A stretch of 64,000 nucleotides of DNA from Thermococcus sp. 2319x1 (lineage in GTDB: Archaea; Methanobacteriota_B; Thermococci; Thermococcales; Thermococcaceae): positions 304,321-368,320 of the forward strand of contig NZ_CP012200.1 in the NCBI RefSeq assembly GCF_001484685.1, read 5' to 3'. A program made the position numbers and the translations under genes. Positions 16,841-25,613 of this stretch are shown piece by piece. Each line of letters opens with the position of its first letter. Within the stretch, counting starts at the first letter, position 1. A model generated the notes under the pieces. It was not told the origin of the DNA, did no database searches, and worked only from the letters and a program-made list of their open reading frames with translations.

Positions 16841-18061
16841 ATGATCCTGCAGGTAGCTCTTGATTTAACTGATATCGAGCAGGCGATTTCTATAGCAGAG
16901 AAAGCCGCTCGTGGTGGAGCTCACTGGCTTGAAGTGGGGACTCCTTTGATAAAGAAGGAAGGCATGAGAGCAGTAGAGCTGATGAAAAGAAGATTCCCTG
17001 ATAGAAAAATCGTGGCGGATTTAAAAACAATGGATACTGGGGCACTTGAAGTTGAAATGGCAGCAAGACACGGTGCCGATGTTGTTTCAATACTTGGAGT
17101 TGCGGATGACAAGACGATAAAAGATGCAGTGATGGTTGCAAGAAAGTATGGAATAAAGGTGATGGCTGATTTAATCGGGGTTAAGGATAAGGTAGAAAGG
17201 GCTAAAGAACTTGAAAAAATGGGTGTGCACTACATTTTAGTTCACACGGGAATAGACGAGCAAGCTCAAGGGAAAAACCCTCTGGAAGATTTAGAAAAAG
17301 TTGTAAAGGCCGTAAAAGTTCCAGTTGCTGTTGCTGGAGGCTTAAATCTAGAGACAATTCCAAAGGTTATTGAGGCGGGAGCCACTATTATTATCGTTGG
17401 TGGGGCAATAACAAAGGCAAAGGACCCCGAAGAAGTCACTCGGAAAATACTTGATCTGTTCTGGGGAGAGTATATGGCTACCATAAAAAAAGCAATTAAA
17501 GACATTCTCGAACACATAAACATGGTTGCCGATTCCTTAAAGCTCGAGCAAGTTAGGGGAATGATAGATGCCATGATAGGTGCCAATAAAATCTTCATCT
17601 ACGGTGCCGGAAGGAGCGGTTTGGTTGGAAAGGCCTTTGCAATGCGCTTGATGCATCTTGACTTTGACGTCTACGTGGTTGGTGAAACGATCACCCCCGC
17701 TTTTGAGAGGGGAGATCTGCTAATCGCCATTAGCGGAAGTGGTGAAACAAGAACTATAGTGGATGCAGCTGAAATCGCAAAGAAGCAGGGAGGAAAAGTT
17801 GTTGCTATAACATCTTATAAAGACTCAACCCTTGGAAGACTTGCGGATGTCGTAGTAGAAATCCCGGGGAGGACAAAAACGGACATTCCAACGGATTATA
17901 TTGCAAGGCAAATGCTCACCGAATACAAGTGGATTGCCCCAATGGGAACGCTGTTTGAAGACTCAACGATGCTGTTTTTGGACGGTATTATAGCACTACT
18001 AATGGCGACATTCCAAAAAACCGAAAAAGACATGAAGAGAAAACATGCAACCTTAGAGTGA
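16841..18061 (+). CDS. hps-phi: Bifunctional 3-hexulose-6-phosphate synthase / 6-phospho-3-hexuloisomerase
   Basis: This fused enzyme interconverts ribulose 5-phosphate plus formaldehyde with fructose 6-phosphate. In Thermococcales, which lack the oxidative pentose phosphate route, it supplies ribulose 5-phosphate. Residues 1-210 form the HPS barrel related to OMP decarboxylase (VGTPLIKKEG, VADLKTMDTG, VAVAGGLN). Residues about 215-406 form a SIS-domain isomerase (FIYGAGRSGLVGKAFAMRL, AISGSGETRT). The 406 residues match the known fusion. GGGGGGT precedes ATG 16841. It heads a run of six genes with gaps of five bases or less. Confidence 0.97.
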   Translation: MILQVALDLTDIEQAISIAEKAARGGAHWLEVGTPLIKKEGMRAVELMKRRFPDRKIVADLKTMDTGALEVEMAARHGADVVSILGVADDKTIKDAVMVARKYGIKVMADLIGVKDKVERAKELEKMGVHYILVHTGIDEQAQGKNPLEDLEKVVKAVKVPVAVAGGLNLETIPKVIEAGATIIIVGGAITKAKDPEEVTRKILDLFWGEYMATIKKAIKDILEHINMVADSLKLEQVRGMIDAMIGANKIFIYGAGRSGLVGKAFAMRLMHLDFDVYVVGETITPAFERGDLLIAISGSGETRTIVDAAEIAKKQGGKVVAITSYKDSTLGRLADVVVEIPGRTKTDIPTDYIARQMLTEYKWIAPMGTLFEDSTMLFLDGIIALLMATFQKTEKDMKRKHATLE

Positions 18062-18066
18062 TACAC

Positions 18067-18822
18067 ATGGCTTCTTTTCCCCATATTTTTGTTGGGATTG
18101 GAAATAATGGAGGCAAAGTTGTTCAAAACATCGATATAGAAGGGGCTCCAAAGATCGTGATAAATCCGACATATTATCTACTTGGAAAAGCATCTTTTCG
18201 TCAAAAAATTAGGAATTTGTTCTGGAATGTCCCGGATGATGCAATTTTGTGGTTTATACTTGAAAATAAACCAACAAACATCGAAATCATGCAGGTTATT
18301 CTTGAATATGTACCAAGAAAACCCCTCAAGTTGGCTTATATCCTCACCCCTCAGAAGGAGCTTGTTAATGAAGAAAAGCCCCAATGGGCAGAGGACTTTG
18401 ATACAGTATTTTATGACTCATTGTGGGAATTCTTAGATGAATACACATCCTCTTCACTCGAGTCTGCATTTCAAATGGCTACAAAAAATATTGGGTTGAT
18501 GTTCACTAGGCTCCACTATTACTTGGAAAATCAAATGCTTGTGAATGTTGACTACGCCGATTTCTTTAATATGGTAGAAGGAAACAACATAGGCATACTC
18601 CGCCTTTTAAAGAAGGTTGATTTCGACTGGCACTGGGGGATATGGGATAGAGGCCTGGTAAACATTTTAGTGGGTGAGAAAGTCCCGCTGAGTTATGCCC
18701 ATAAAATACTCCATACGTTTCAAGGTCTCTTAAAAGAGAAAGACATAATATGGGGGATAAAAATGGAGGAGGGTTTGGAGGAGCAGGTGGAAATCCTCTC
18801 ACTTCTAGTTAAGAGGTGGTAA
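18067..18822 (+). CDS. Degenerate FtsZ/tubulin-superfamily-like protein, function unknown
   Basis: A 251-residue protein I do not recognise as a named family. Read against FtsZ, several blocks line up in the right order: FVGIGNNGGKVVQNI (8-22) with the FtsZ T1 glycine loop, AYILTP (90-95) with the strand before the core helix, LVNVDYADFF (158-167) with the T7 loop NVDFADV, LVNILVGEKVPLSYAH (197-212) with the C-domain strand and helix, and IIWGIKMEE (227-235) with the penultimate strand. The tubulin signature GGGTGTG is missing; the matching region reads ILWFILENKPTN. GAGTGAT before ATG 18067 sets the start, five bases after hps-phi. Homology is inferred by eye and needs structure-based checking. 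Confidence 0.6.
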   Translation: MASFPHIFVGIGNNGGKVVQNIDIEGAPKIVINPTYYLLGKASFRQKIRNLFWNVPDDAILWFILENKPTNIEIMQVILEYVPRKPLKLAYILTPQKELVNEEKPQWAEDFDTVFYDSLWEFLDEYTSSSLESAFQMATKNIGLMFTRLHYYLENQMLVNVDYADFFNMVEGNNIGILRLLKKVDFDWHWGIWDRGLVNILVGEKVPLSYAHKILHTFQGLLKEKDIIWGIKMEEGLEEQVEILSLLVKRW

Positions 18823-18823
18823 A

Positions 18824-19468
18824 ATGGATGCAATATTCTTTGACATCGATGAAACCCTCTTAAGTGAAAGAGCACTTGTGATGCTCTTTCTTCCCCAAGT
18901 TTATGAGAGGCTCTCAAAGAAGCTGGGAATCTCAAGAGGGGATGCAAGATTAAAATTCCTTAGAGAGCTCTCTGAGAAAAGGGATAAATATGAATGGCAC
19001 GACTGGAACTTCTTTTTCGAGAGCTTCGGGTTGGATTTTAAATACGAGGACCTCTTGAAGGCATATCCCCACAAGATCCGCGTTTTTCCTGATGTGAAGC
19101 CGACTCTGGAATGGCTAAAAGAGGAGGGATATAGGCTCGGTGTAATAACAAGTGGTCCAGAATATCAGAAGCTAAAACTAAGGATAGCAAGGCTTGATAA
19201 GTACTTTGATGTGATTGTTACTAGGGAAGATGTAAAAACTGTAAAGCCTGACCCTAAAATATTTTTATATGCCTGCGAAAAATTAAATGTAGAGCCTGAA
19301 AATGCCATGATGATTGGGGACAATCTGCACCAAGATGTCTATGGAGCAAAAAATGTTGGAATGCTTGCAGTATGGATCAATAGGGAGGGGTTGGAGGATT
19401 ATAACTTTGCAGACTTTGAAATTAGGAGCCTTCACCAGTTGAGAAAAATCTTGGGGGGTTTAGGATGA
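18824..19468 (+). CDS. HAD superfamily hydrolase
   Basis: A phosphatase-type HAD protein of 214 residues. Motif I is FFDIDETLL (Asp nucleophile and acid/base Asp), motif II VITSG near residue 108, motif III lysine in VKPDPKIFLYA, and motif IV MMIGDNLHQDVYGA. A helical cap lies between residues 15 and 85. Substrate unknown. GAGGTGG precedes ATG 18824, one base after the FtsZ-like gene's stop, so they are in one operon. The stop overlaps the next small gene as ATGA. Confidence 0.85.
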   Translation: MDAIFFDIDETLLSERALVMLFLPQVYERLSKKLGISRGDARLKFLRELSEKRDKYEWHDWNFFFESFGLDFKYEDLLKAYPHKIRVFPDVKPTLEWLKEEGYRLGVITSGPEYQKLKLRIARLDKYFDVIVTREDVKTVKPDPKIFLYACEKLNVEPENAMMIGDNLHQDVYGAKNVGMLAVWINREGLEDYNFADFEIRSLHQLRKILGGLG

Positions 19469-19644
19469 GGGAGATATTCAATAGGGAGGGAATTTTTGTA
19501 GAATATAAAGAAAAAATTGTGGAACTTGAGAATGGTGATAAATTAACACACAGGCAAGAATCTCCAACTGAACTGTGGTGGCTCCTCAAAGAGGCAATAA
19601 AGGGCAAAAAAGTCAAAATCATAGTGTATGAAATCGAGGAATGA
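19465..19644 (+). CDS. Small conserved-looking protein of 59 residues
   Basis: A short ORF translated MREIFNREGIFVEYK at its start and ending VKIIVYEIEE. It overlaps the HAD stop by four bases (ATGA) and ends three bases before the next gene, with GGGGGGTTTAGG before its ATG. Codon use and the alternating beta/helix pattern (IFVEYK, IVELENG, ELWWLLKEAIKGK, VKIIVYEI) look like a genuine small folded protein. No family is recognised; its place suggests a partner of the HAD or DUF4392 proteins. Confidence 0.68.
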   Translation: MREIFNREGIFVEYKEKIVELENGDKLTHRQESPTELWWLLKEAIKGKKVKIIVYEIEE

Positions 19645-19647
19645 AAG

Positions 19648-20463
19648 ATGATAGGGCATCTAATAAACACCGACATCTATGGGAGGAATGTTTTAAAGCT
19701 TTATCTTGAATATCGCAGGGAGAACTTTGATTTTTTGAGAGAAGCTACTTCCTTATTTTTAGATAATCTCGACAGAGTTTTGATTGTTTCATGTTTTCCA
19801 ATTCCACCAATGCAGATAGCTGAAACGGATGGTCCACCGGGGGCTTTGGCAATTTACAGAACTGTTGAAAAGTTGGGAGGGAAAGCCGAGATATTGACAT
19901 GTAAAAAGATTCAAGGGGCTCTGAGAGGTTTTAAAGTTAATTTTGCAAAGAATCCTGCCATTGAAGATTATTCCCTTTTGATAAGTGTTGAAACCCCGGG
20001 AAGAGCCAAGGATGGAAAGTATTACTCAATGAGTGCTTTGGAAATAGATGTGCCCCCTTTTGATGAGCTGTTCTTAAAATCTAAAGAGCTTGGCATTCCC
20101 ACAATTGGAATTGGGGATGGGGGAAATGAAATAGGGATGGGGAATATAAGGGATTTAGTCTGCAAACACATAAAATTTGGAGAGAAGATAGGTAGCGTTG
20201 TTGAAGTTGATTCTTTAGTTCTTTCTGCGGTGTCTAACTGGGGGGCTTATGGGTTAATCGCTCAGGCATCTATTGATCTTGGGAAAAACATGATAGCTGG
20301 TTGGGAGAAGGAGGAGGAAAAGATTTTGAGGGCTTTGGTTTCTTCGGGGATTATAGATGGAGTTACCAAGAAACCCGAGCTCAGTGTTGACGGCATCCCC
20401 CTTAAAGTTCACAAAAGCTTTTTAACTCTACTTAATTCAATTGTTGAGAATAAAATCGGGTGA
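19648..20463 (+). CDS. DUF4392 / D-glutamate cyclase-like C-terminal domain protein
   Basis: A 271-residue protein. The motifs PPMQIAETDGPPGALAIYR (about 51-69) and PTIGIGDGGNEIGMGNI (about 151-167) define the DUF4392 domain, which forms the C-terminal part of mitochondrial D-glutamate cyclase. Stand-alone archaeal versions are uncharacterized, so a cyclase or related lyase activity is only a family hint. ATG 19648 follows GAGGAATGAAAG. It lies in the hps-phi operon between the 59-codon gene and the HD hydrolase. Confidence 0.75.
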   Translation: MIGHLINTDIYGRNVLKLYLEYRRENFDFLREATSLFLDNLDRVLIVSCFPIPPMQIAETDGPPGALAIYRTVEKLGGKAEILTCKKIQGALRGFKVNFAKNPAIEDYSLLISVETPGRAKDGKYYSMSALEIDVPPFDELFLKSKELGIPTIGIGDGGNEIGMGNIRDLVCKHIKFGEKIGSVVEVDSLVLSAVSNWGAYGLIAQASIDLGKNMIAGWEKEEEKILRALVSSGIIDGVTKKPELSVDGIPLKVHKSFLTLLNSIVENKIG

Positions 20464-20468
20464 AGGAT

Positions 20469-21083
20469 ATGAAGCTTGAGGAATACATAGAAGACAAGGA
20501 GAGTATAGAACTTATCAAAAAGGCCGAAGAATTAGCTAGGAATTTCTTTGAGCGAGAGGGAACACATGGATTTTCTCACGTGAAAAGGGTCTTCAACCTC
20601 TGCCTGCATATTGGCAAAGCAGAGGGAGCAGATCTGGAAGTTTTGGCTTTAGCTGCTCTGCTTCACGATGTTGCCAGGCCTCTGGAGGATAAAGGAATTG
20701 TTGAAGACCACGCTAAGGAAAGTGCAAAGATTGCCCGTAGGTTTTTAACGTCCCTTAAGTATCAGAAAGTTGATGAAGTTGTTCACGCAATTGAGGCACA
20801 TAGGTTCTCAAGGCCTCCGGAGCCTAAAACGCTTGAAGCAAAAATCCTCAGTGATGCGGATAAGCTTGACGCAATAGGAGCTATAGGGGTTGCGAGGGTT
20901 TTCATGTATTCGGGAGAGCACGGGAGGGATATAGAAACTTCCATAAAGCACTTTGAAGAGAAAATACTAAAGCTTAAGGATTTAATGCATACAAAGACCG
21001 CAAAGAAATTAGCTGAAGAGCGGCACAAGTTTGTGGAAGAGTTTATTGAAAGGCTCCTTAAGGAGATCGAAGGGGAGCTTTAG
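20469..21083 (+). CDS. HD-domain phosphohydrolase
   Basis: A 204-residue metal-dependent phosphohydrolase. The HD signature is complete: HGFSHVKRVFNLC supplies the first His, LAALLHDVARP the HD pair, HAIEAHRFS a further His, and LSDADKLDAIGAIGVAR the distal Asp. Related proteins act on nucleotides or cyclic dinucleotides; the substrate here is unknown. GGGTGA at 20458-20463 sets ATG 20469. It is the last gene of the hps-phi operon; a 125-base gap follows. Confidence 0.85.
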   Translation: MKLEEYIEDKESIELIKKAEELARNFFEREGTHGFSHVKRVFNLCLHIGKAEGADLEVLALAALLHDVARPLEDKGIVEDHAKESAKIARRFLTSLKYQKVDEVVHAIEAHRFSRPPEPKTLEAKILSDADKLDAIGAIGVARVFMYSGEHGRDIETSIKHFEEKILKLKDLMHTKTAKKLAEERHKFVEEFIERLLKEIEGEL

Positions 21084-21208
21084 GGGCTAATATCGGCTTA
21101 GGTTTTCTTAATTTTGACTCTTTTGTTAGCGGGATAAGGTTTTTAAATAACATCTGCAAAAGAGTGTTAGCTTATGTTCATTTTTGCAAATAACTGGGAG
21201 GTGAGCTG

Positions 21209-21718
21209 ATGAAAGCGCCAATCTGTGAGGTGTGTTTAAAAACGGAGGACATTTTGTGCCCGGCAGATGAAAAGAAACTTCAAGAGGGGTTGATTTCTGA
21301 ACTTGATGTTAAGATTTCAAGGATGCTCTTTAAACTTTTGGGCGACGCTGACGTTGAGTTTAAAAAAGCTGTTGAGGCCGGGGATTTGGTAGTAATAATG
21401 GTCGGAGAAGGAAACGTCCCCCTTGTTATCGGAAAGGGCGGCAAAAATATTAAGCTTCTTATGAGAGAGCTTGGAAAGAGGGTTAGAGTTATCGAGGGCA
21501 GGGAAATTAAAGGCACCGATGACCTCAAGAAACTTGCCACAGACCTTTTATATCCTGCGGGAGTCTTTGGAGTTAACGTTGTCTATGCCCCACATGGACA
21601 GTACTACAAAGTGCTTGTGATAAGGAAGGACAAGCAGAAGCTTCCCGAGAGGCAGGAGATTTTGGAGGATATCCTTTCAAAGATAGCCGGTACCGATGTT
21701 AAGATATCTTTCATCTGA
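21209..21718 (+). CDS. KH-domain RNA-binding protein, archaeal NusA-like
   Basis: A 169-residue protein. An N-terminal segment with CEVCLKTEDILC may bind zinc. It is followed by a KH domain with the loop VIGKGGKNIKLLMRELGKRV (about residues 76-95) and a second KH-like half containing VYAPHGQYYKVLVIRKDKQ. Archaeal proteins of this sort are often labelled NusA-like or transcription elongation factor; their precise role is unsettled. A promoter TTTTTAAATAAC lies near 21139-21150 and GGGAGGTGAG precedes ATG 21209. The next gene is aspS. Confidence 0.75.
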   Translation: MKAPICEVCLKTEDILCPADEKKLQEGLISELDVKISRMLFKLLGDADVEFKKAVEAGDLVVIMVGEGNVPLVIGKGGKNIKLLMRELGKRVRVIEGREIKGTDDLKKLATDLLYPAGVFGVNVVYAPHGQYYKVLVIRKDKQKLPERQEILEDILSKIAGTDVKISFI

Positions 21719-21742
21719 TTTCTAATTTTTGGAGGTTTAAGC

Positions 21743-23059
21743 ATGTACCGAACCCATTATTCGAGCCAAATAACCGAGGAGCTACACGGGAAGAAAGTGA
21801 AAGTTGCGGGATGGGTTTATGAGGTCAAGGATCTCGGTGGAATAAAGTTTCTTTGGCTGAGGGACAGGGAGGGCATAGTTCAAGTTACGGCTCCAAAAAA
21901 GAAGGTCAGTGAAGAAATTTTCACCCTCATCCCAAAGCTTAACGGTGAGGATGTAGTTGCCGTTGAGGGCGTTGTCAACTTTACCCCTAAGGCCAAGCTT
22001 GGGTTTGAGATTATCCCAGAAAAAATCGAAGTCCTAGCAAAAGCCGAGTCTCCCCTTCCTTTAGACCCTACGGGCAAGGTTAAGGCCGAGCTTGACACGA
22101 GGCTTGACAACAGGTTTATCGATCTGAGGAAGCCCGAGGTCATGGCAATATTCAAAATACGCTCAAGTGTTTTTAGGGCGGTTAGAGAGTTCTTTTATCA
22201 AGAGGGATTCATTGAGATTCACACACCCAAAATAATAGCCACCGCCACAGAAGGTGGCACAGAGCTCTTTCCCATGAAGTATTTTGAAAGAGATGCATTT
22301 TTAGCCCAGTCCCCACAGCTTTACAAGCAGATCATGATGGCCTCCGGACTGGACAGAGTGTTTGAGATAGCCCCCATCTTCAGAGCTGAGGAACATAACA
22401 CAACCAGGCACTTAAACGAAGCTTGGAGCATTGATGCTGAAATGGCCTTCATAGAAAACGAGGACGAGGTCATGCAACTCCTTGAAAGGCTTGTTGCCTA
22501 TGCAATTAATTACGTTAGAGAGCACAACGAGAAAGAGCTCAAGATTCTAAACTTTGAGCTTGAAGAACCAAAGCTTCCCTTTAGAAGGGTTACATATACG
22601 CAAGCCCTCGAAATACTTAAAGACCTTGGAAAAGAAATCCCCTGGGGAGAGGACATCGATACAGAAGGGGAAAAGCTGCTGGGACAATATATCAAAGAGA
22701 CCTATGATGAGGATCTCTACTTTATCTACCAATACCCGAGTGAAGCAAAGCCCTTCTACATAATGAAATACGATGATAAGCCAGAAATCTCAAGGGCATT
22801 TGACCTGGAGTATAGGGGTGTGGAGATAACCTCTGGAGGTCAGAGAGAACACCGCTATGAAAAACTAAAGGCCCAAATTGCAGAGAAAGGCTTGAATGTG
22901 GAAAGCTTTGAGTTCTATCTTAAAGCATTCCGCTACGGTATGCCGCCTCACGGGGGATTTGGTCTCGGGGCAGAGAGGTTGCTCAAGCAGATGCTTAACT
23001 TGAGCAATATCCGAGAAGTTATACTATTCCCAAGGGACAGAAGAAGGTTGGAACCATAA
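21743..23059 (+). CDS. aspS: Aspartyl-tRNA synthetase
   Basis: A 438-residue class IIb synthetase charging tRNA-Asp. The N-terminal OB-fold anticodon-binding domain (1-105) shows [23 protein letters not shown]. Motif 1 lies around [17 protein letters not shown], motif 2 at [20 protein letters not shown], and motif 3 at [16 protein letters not shown]. The length equals that of the archaeal-type enzyme. GGAGGTTTAAGC precedes ATG 21743. Discrimination against tRNA-Asn cannot be judged here. Confidence 0.97.
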   Translation: MYRTHYSSQITEELHGKKVKVAGWVYEVKDLGGIKFLWLRDREGIVQVTAPKKKVSEEIFTLIPKLNGEDVVAVEGVVNFTPKAKLGFEIIPEKIEVLAKAESPLPLDPTGKVKAELDTRLDNRFIDLRKPEVMAIFKIRSSVFRAVREFFYQEGFIEIHTPKIIATATEGGTELFPMKYFERDAFLAQSPQLYKQIMMASGLDRVFEIAPIFRAEEHNTTRHLNEAWSIDAEMAFIENEDEVMQLLERLVAYAINYVREHNEKELKILNFELEEPKLPFRRVTYTQALEILKDLGKEIPWGEDIDTEGEKLLGQYIKETYDEDLYFIYQYPSEAKPFYIMKYDDKPEISRAFDLEYRGVEITSGGQREHRYEKLKAQIAEKGLNVESFEFYLKAFRYGMPPHGGFGLGAERLLKQMLNLSNIREVILFPRDRRRLEP

Positions 23060-23117
23060 GAGCTTTATATCATTTTGTCTTTTTATGATTTTAGGAAACA
23101 ATTTGCTGGAGGAGAAA

Positions 23118-25190
23118 ATGATGAGAAAAGTCGCCATACTCATTGTTGGAGTATTGATTTTGTCCGTTGTACCCCTTGTAAAATCAGCGGTGCCCTCAAC
23201 TGCCCAAGTAACCCTAATAGAGCTTGGCCTTGGAGATTCAGTAATTTTTGGCAACTATGAAATCAAGTTTGCGGATGTTAATCCTTCCTGGACTAAGGTG
23301 AACATACACATCTATGAAAAAGGCAAAACTACACCCAGTGTCACCCCTGTACTCGGGGTTGGGGAGAGTTATCCATTCCCTACTGAGAACAATCCGCTAT
23401 TTTATGTCAAAATTGCCTGGATAAAGTCGGATGCAAAGACAATATATCTTAGAATTGAGTCTCCCCTAAAAAAACTGGAAAGCAAGACCCTAAGTGAAGG
23501 AGAAACCTATCAATTGCCCCCTTGGCTGCCGGAGATCAAGATAAAAGTGGTGGAAGCAGATGATACCAGTGCTAAGTTCGAGATAATCCTCCCCTATGAG
23601 ACCATCACCCAGCCTATCGAAGAGGGCAATGGATATGGTGTTCCCTATAAACTCACCGAGATTTCAGGGAAAACGATATCTTACCACCCATACCTCTATA
23701 TATATCTCAAGAGTTCCACAAACAACGGGGATGTCAATTTTGATATATACATTCCGGAGTATGCAACAACTTCACTTCAGGTAAAGAGAGCACAGGTTAG
23801 CGAAGAGACACCCCAACAAGTAGTTGCCGAGCCTACGGAACTTATCTACAACGACATCCTTTATGTTGGGGAAATATTGACCTTTAGTATTAACCAAACT
23901 ACTTACAAACTGAGACTCAACTCTGTCGGATATTATTATTCAAGCTTTAGCGTCTTTGATGAGAACAACACACCAATAAAGACGTTTACCGTGAAAGAAG
24001 ACTCAGGATATCAGTTATCCCAGGTGCCCATCAGAGTAGAGATTCTTCCGACCATTGAAGATTTGGACTATAATCGCACAAAAGTTAGATTGTATGCTCC
24101 TGAAGGTTCTGAAGTTCAGCCAATTGTTAGAGAAGCAAACATAAAAGTTGAATTAAGCGTCAGCACGACCAGTATTCTACTCGATGGAGATGAACTTATA
24201 GTATTTGTCAACGTTGAAAATCAAGGAAGAGGCAAGGCGTTTGATGTTAACGTTGTTGCCCCGATACCAAGCGGCTTTGAGCTCAGAAGCGGAATTGGAA
24301 CCTGGAGCCTAAAAATGCTCGATGCCTTCACAAAAATGCCGGTTTTGGTTTACACCCTAAAACCCACTCAGGTGGGGAGTTATAAGCTTGATACAGTAAA
24401 CGTTCAGTATTACAATGAAGCAGGAGAAAGGAAGGTCGTAAAATCAAATACAATCAATCAGATCATCGTTTATGGCTTGCCAAAACTCTCTTTGAGTGGA
24501 GAAGCCTTCAACGGAACTTGGAGCTCTTATGTCCACACACAAGAAAAGACCGTCAAGCTTAAGTTTACAGTCTCTGCCGAAGGTAAAGATGCAAAATACG
24601 AGTTCATAAGGAATGCCACGATTAAATTACTTCTCCCGGACAGCCTCGATGGGGAGACGGAGCTTTTTATTGGGGATCTTAAAGCCAGAGAAACCAAAAC
24701 TTTAGAAAGTGAGTATGCAATCTTAAAGCCGGATAATGCCATAATAAGTGCAATGCTAGTTTACCAAGATCCCTTGGGCAAGTGGCATGAAGAGAACTTT
24801 GGAAACCTTGTGATAGTGAATTCCCTCCCACCTGCAGTGGAGATTAAGGAAGTCAAGGTTTACCCATCTCCAGAGGAGCTTCCGCAATACGTGAACTCGA
24901 CATTGGCAAAGTTGGACAACAAAACAAGGGAAGCGCTTGCGGAGAAGCTCAATAACATAACCATTTCCTATCTACCGCCATCAGAAAAAGGCATCAACTG
25001 GTGGCCGATCTTGACCGTCCTCTTCCTTGTAGCTTCGGCGCTCTTGGCTTACGGCTACATAGATCTCAAATCCAAATACGAGAAAGCCCTTAAAGAGCTT
25101 GGAAGGAGGAAGAGAAGACCCGGAGGGCTTCCAAAGAAAGAGGAGACATTAAAAGTCGAAGAAAAGGCTGTTGAAGAGACACAAACTTGA
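23118..25190 (+). CDS. Membrane-anchored surface protein with CARDB-like domains
   Basis: A 690-residue extracellular protein. A signal peptide MMRKVAILIVGVLILSVVP is followed by beta-rich repeats. A CARDB-like adhesion domain (about 365-450) contains LDGDELIVFVNVENQGRGKA, and another lies near 470-580. One C-terminal helix (WWPILTVLFLVASALLAYGY) and a basic cytoplasmic tail close the protein. Many N-X-S/T sequons suggest AglB glycosylation. It resembles the COG1361 S-layer-like group. GGAGG at 23108-23112 fixes ATG 23118. Function is probably structural or adhesive; no enzyme motif is seen. Confidence 0.75.
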   Translation: MMRKVAILIVGVLILSVVPLVKSAVPSTAQVTLIELGLGDSVIFGNYEIKFADVNPSWTKVNIHIYEKGKTTPSVTPVLGVGESYPFPTENNPLFYVKIAWIKSDAKTIYLRIESPLKKLESKTLSEGETYQLPPWLPEIKIKVVEADDTSAKFEIILPYETITQPIEEGNGYGVPYKLTEISGKTISYHPYLYIYLKSSTNNGDVNFDIYIPEYATTSLQVKRAQVSEETPQQVVAEPTELIYNDILYVGEILTFSINQTTYKLRLNSVGYYYSSFSVFDENNTPIKTFTVKEDSGYQLSQVPIRVEILPTIEDLDYNRTKVRLYAPEGSEVQPIVREANIKVELSVSTTSILLDGDELIVFVNVENQGRGKAFDVNVVAPIPSGFELRSGIGTWSLKMLDAFTKMPVLVYTLKPTQVGSYKLDTVNVQYYNEAGERKVVKSNTINQIIVYGLPKLSLSGEAFNGTWSSYVHTQEKTVKLKFTVSAEGKDAKYEFIRNATIKLLLPDSLDGETELFIGDLKARETKTLESEYAILKPDNAIISAMLVYQDPLGKWHEENFGNLVIVNSLPPAVEIKEVKVYPSPEELPQYVNSTLAKLDNKTREALAEKLNNITISYLPPSEKGINWWPILTVLFLVASALLAYGYIDLKSKYEKALKELGRRKRRPGGLPKKEETLKVEEKAVEETQT

Positions 25191-25247
25191 ACTTCTTCTT
25201 CTTAAACCTTTATATATCCTTTTTGTTTGTTATTCTTGGGATGGGAG

Positions 25248-25604
25248 ATGTTCAAGTACAAGCAAGTTATGGTAGTTAGAGCAGATTTAAAGCTCAGTAA
25301 GGGCAAATTAGCAGTTCAAGTGGCTCATGGGGCAGTTACAGCAGCTTTTAAAGCTTACAAAGAAAAGCCAGAATGGTTTAAAGCCTGGTTCAACGAGGGG
25401 CAGAAGAAAGTTGTCGTAAAGGCGGAGAACGAAAGAGAGCTTTTTGAGCTAAAGGCTCAAGCAGAGAATCTAGGGATTCCAACGGCATTAATAAGGGATG
25501 CGGGCTTAACGGAGGTTCCGCCGGGGACGATAACGTGTTTGGCAATTGGTCCAGCACCGGAGGAGATAGTTGATAAGGTTACTGGAAACCTAAAACTTGT
25601 GTGA
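25248..25604 (+). CDS. pth2: Peptidyl-tRNA hydrolase, archaeal type (Pth2)
   Basis: Pth2 frees tRNA from stalled peptidyl-tRNA. The 118-residue protein starts MFKYKQVMVVRADLKLSKGK and shows the conserved blocks AVQVAHGAVTAAFKAY, DAGLTEVPPGTITCLAIGP and APEEIVDKVTGNLKLV. A promoter CCTTTATATATCC lies near 25206-25218. ATG 25248 is preferred over the open frame from 25227, which adds unconserved residues. It is followed directly by truD. Confidence 0.96.
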   Translation: MFKYKQVMVVRADLKLSKGKLAVQVAHGAVTAAFKAYKEKPEWFKAWFNEGQKKVVVKAENERELFELKAQAENLGIPTALIRDAGLTEVPPGTITCLAIGPAPEEIVDKVTGNLKLV

Positions 25605-25613
25605 GTGATGAAA

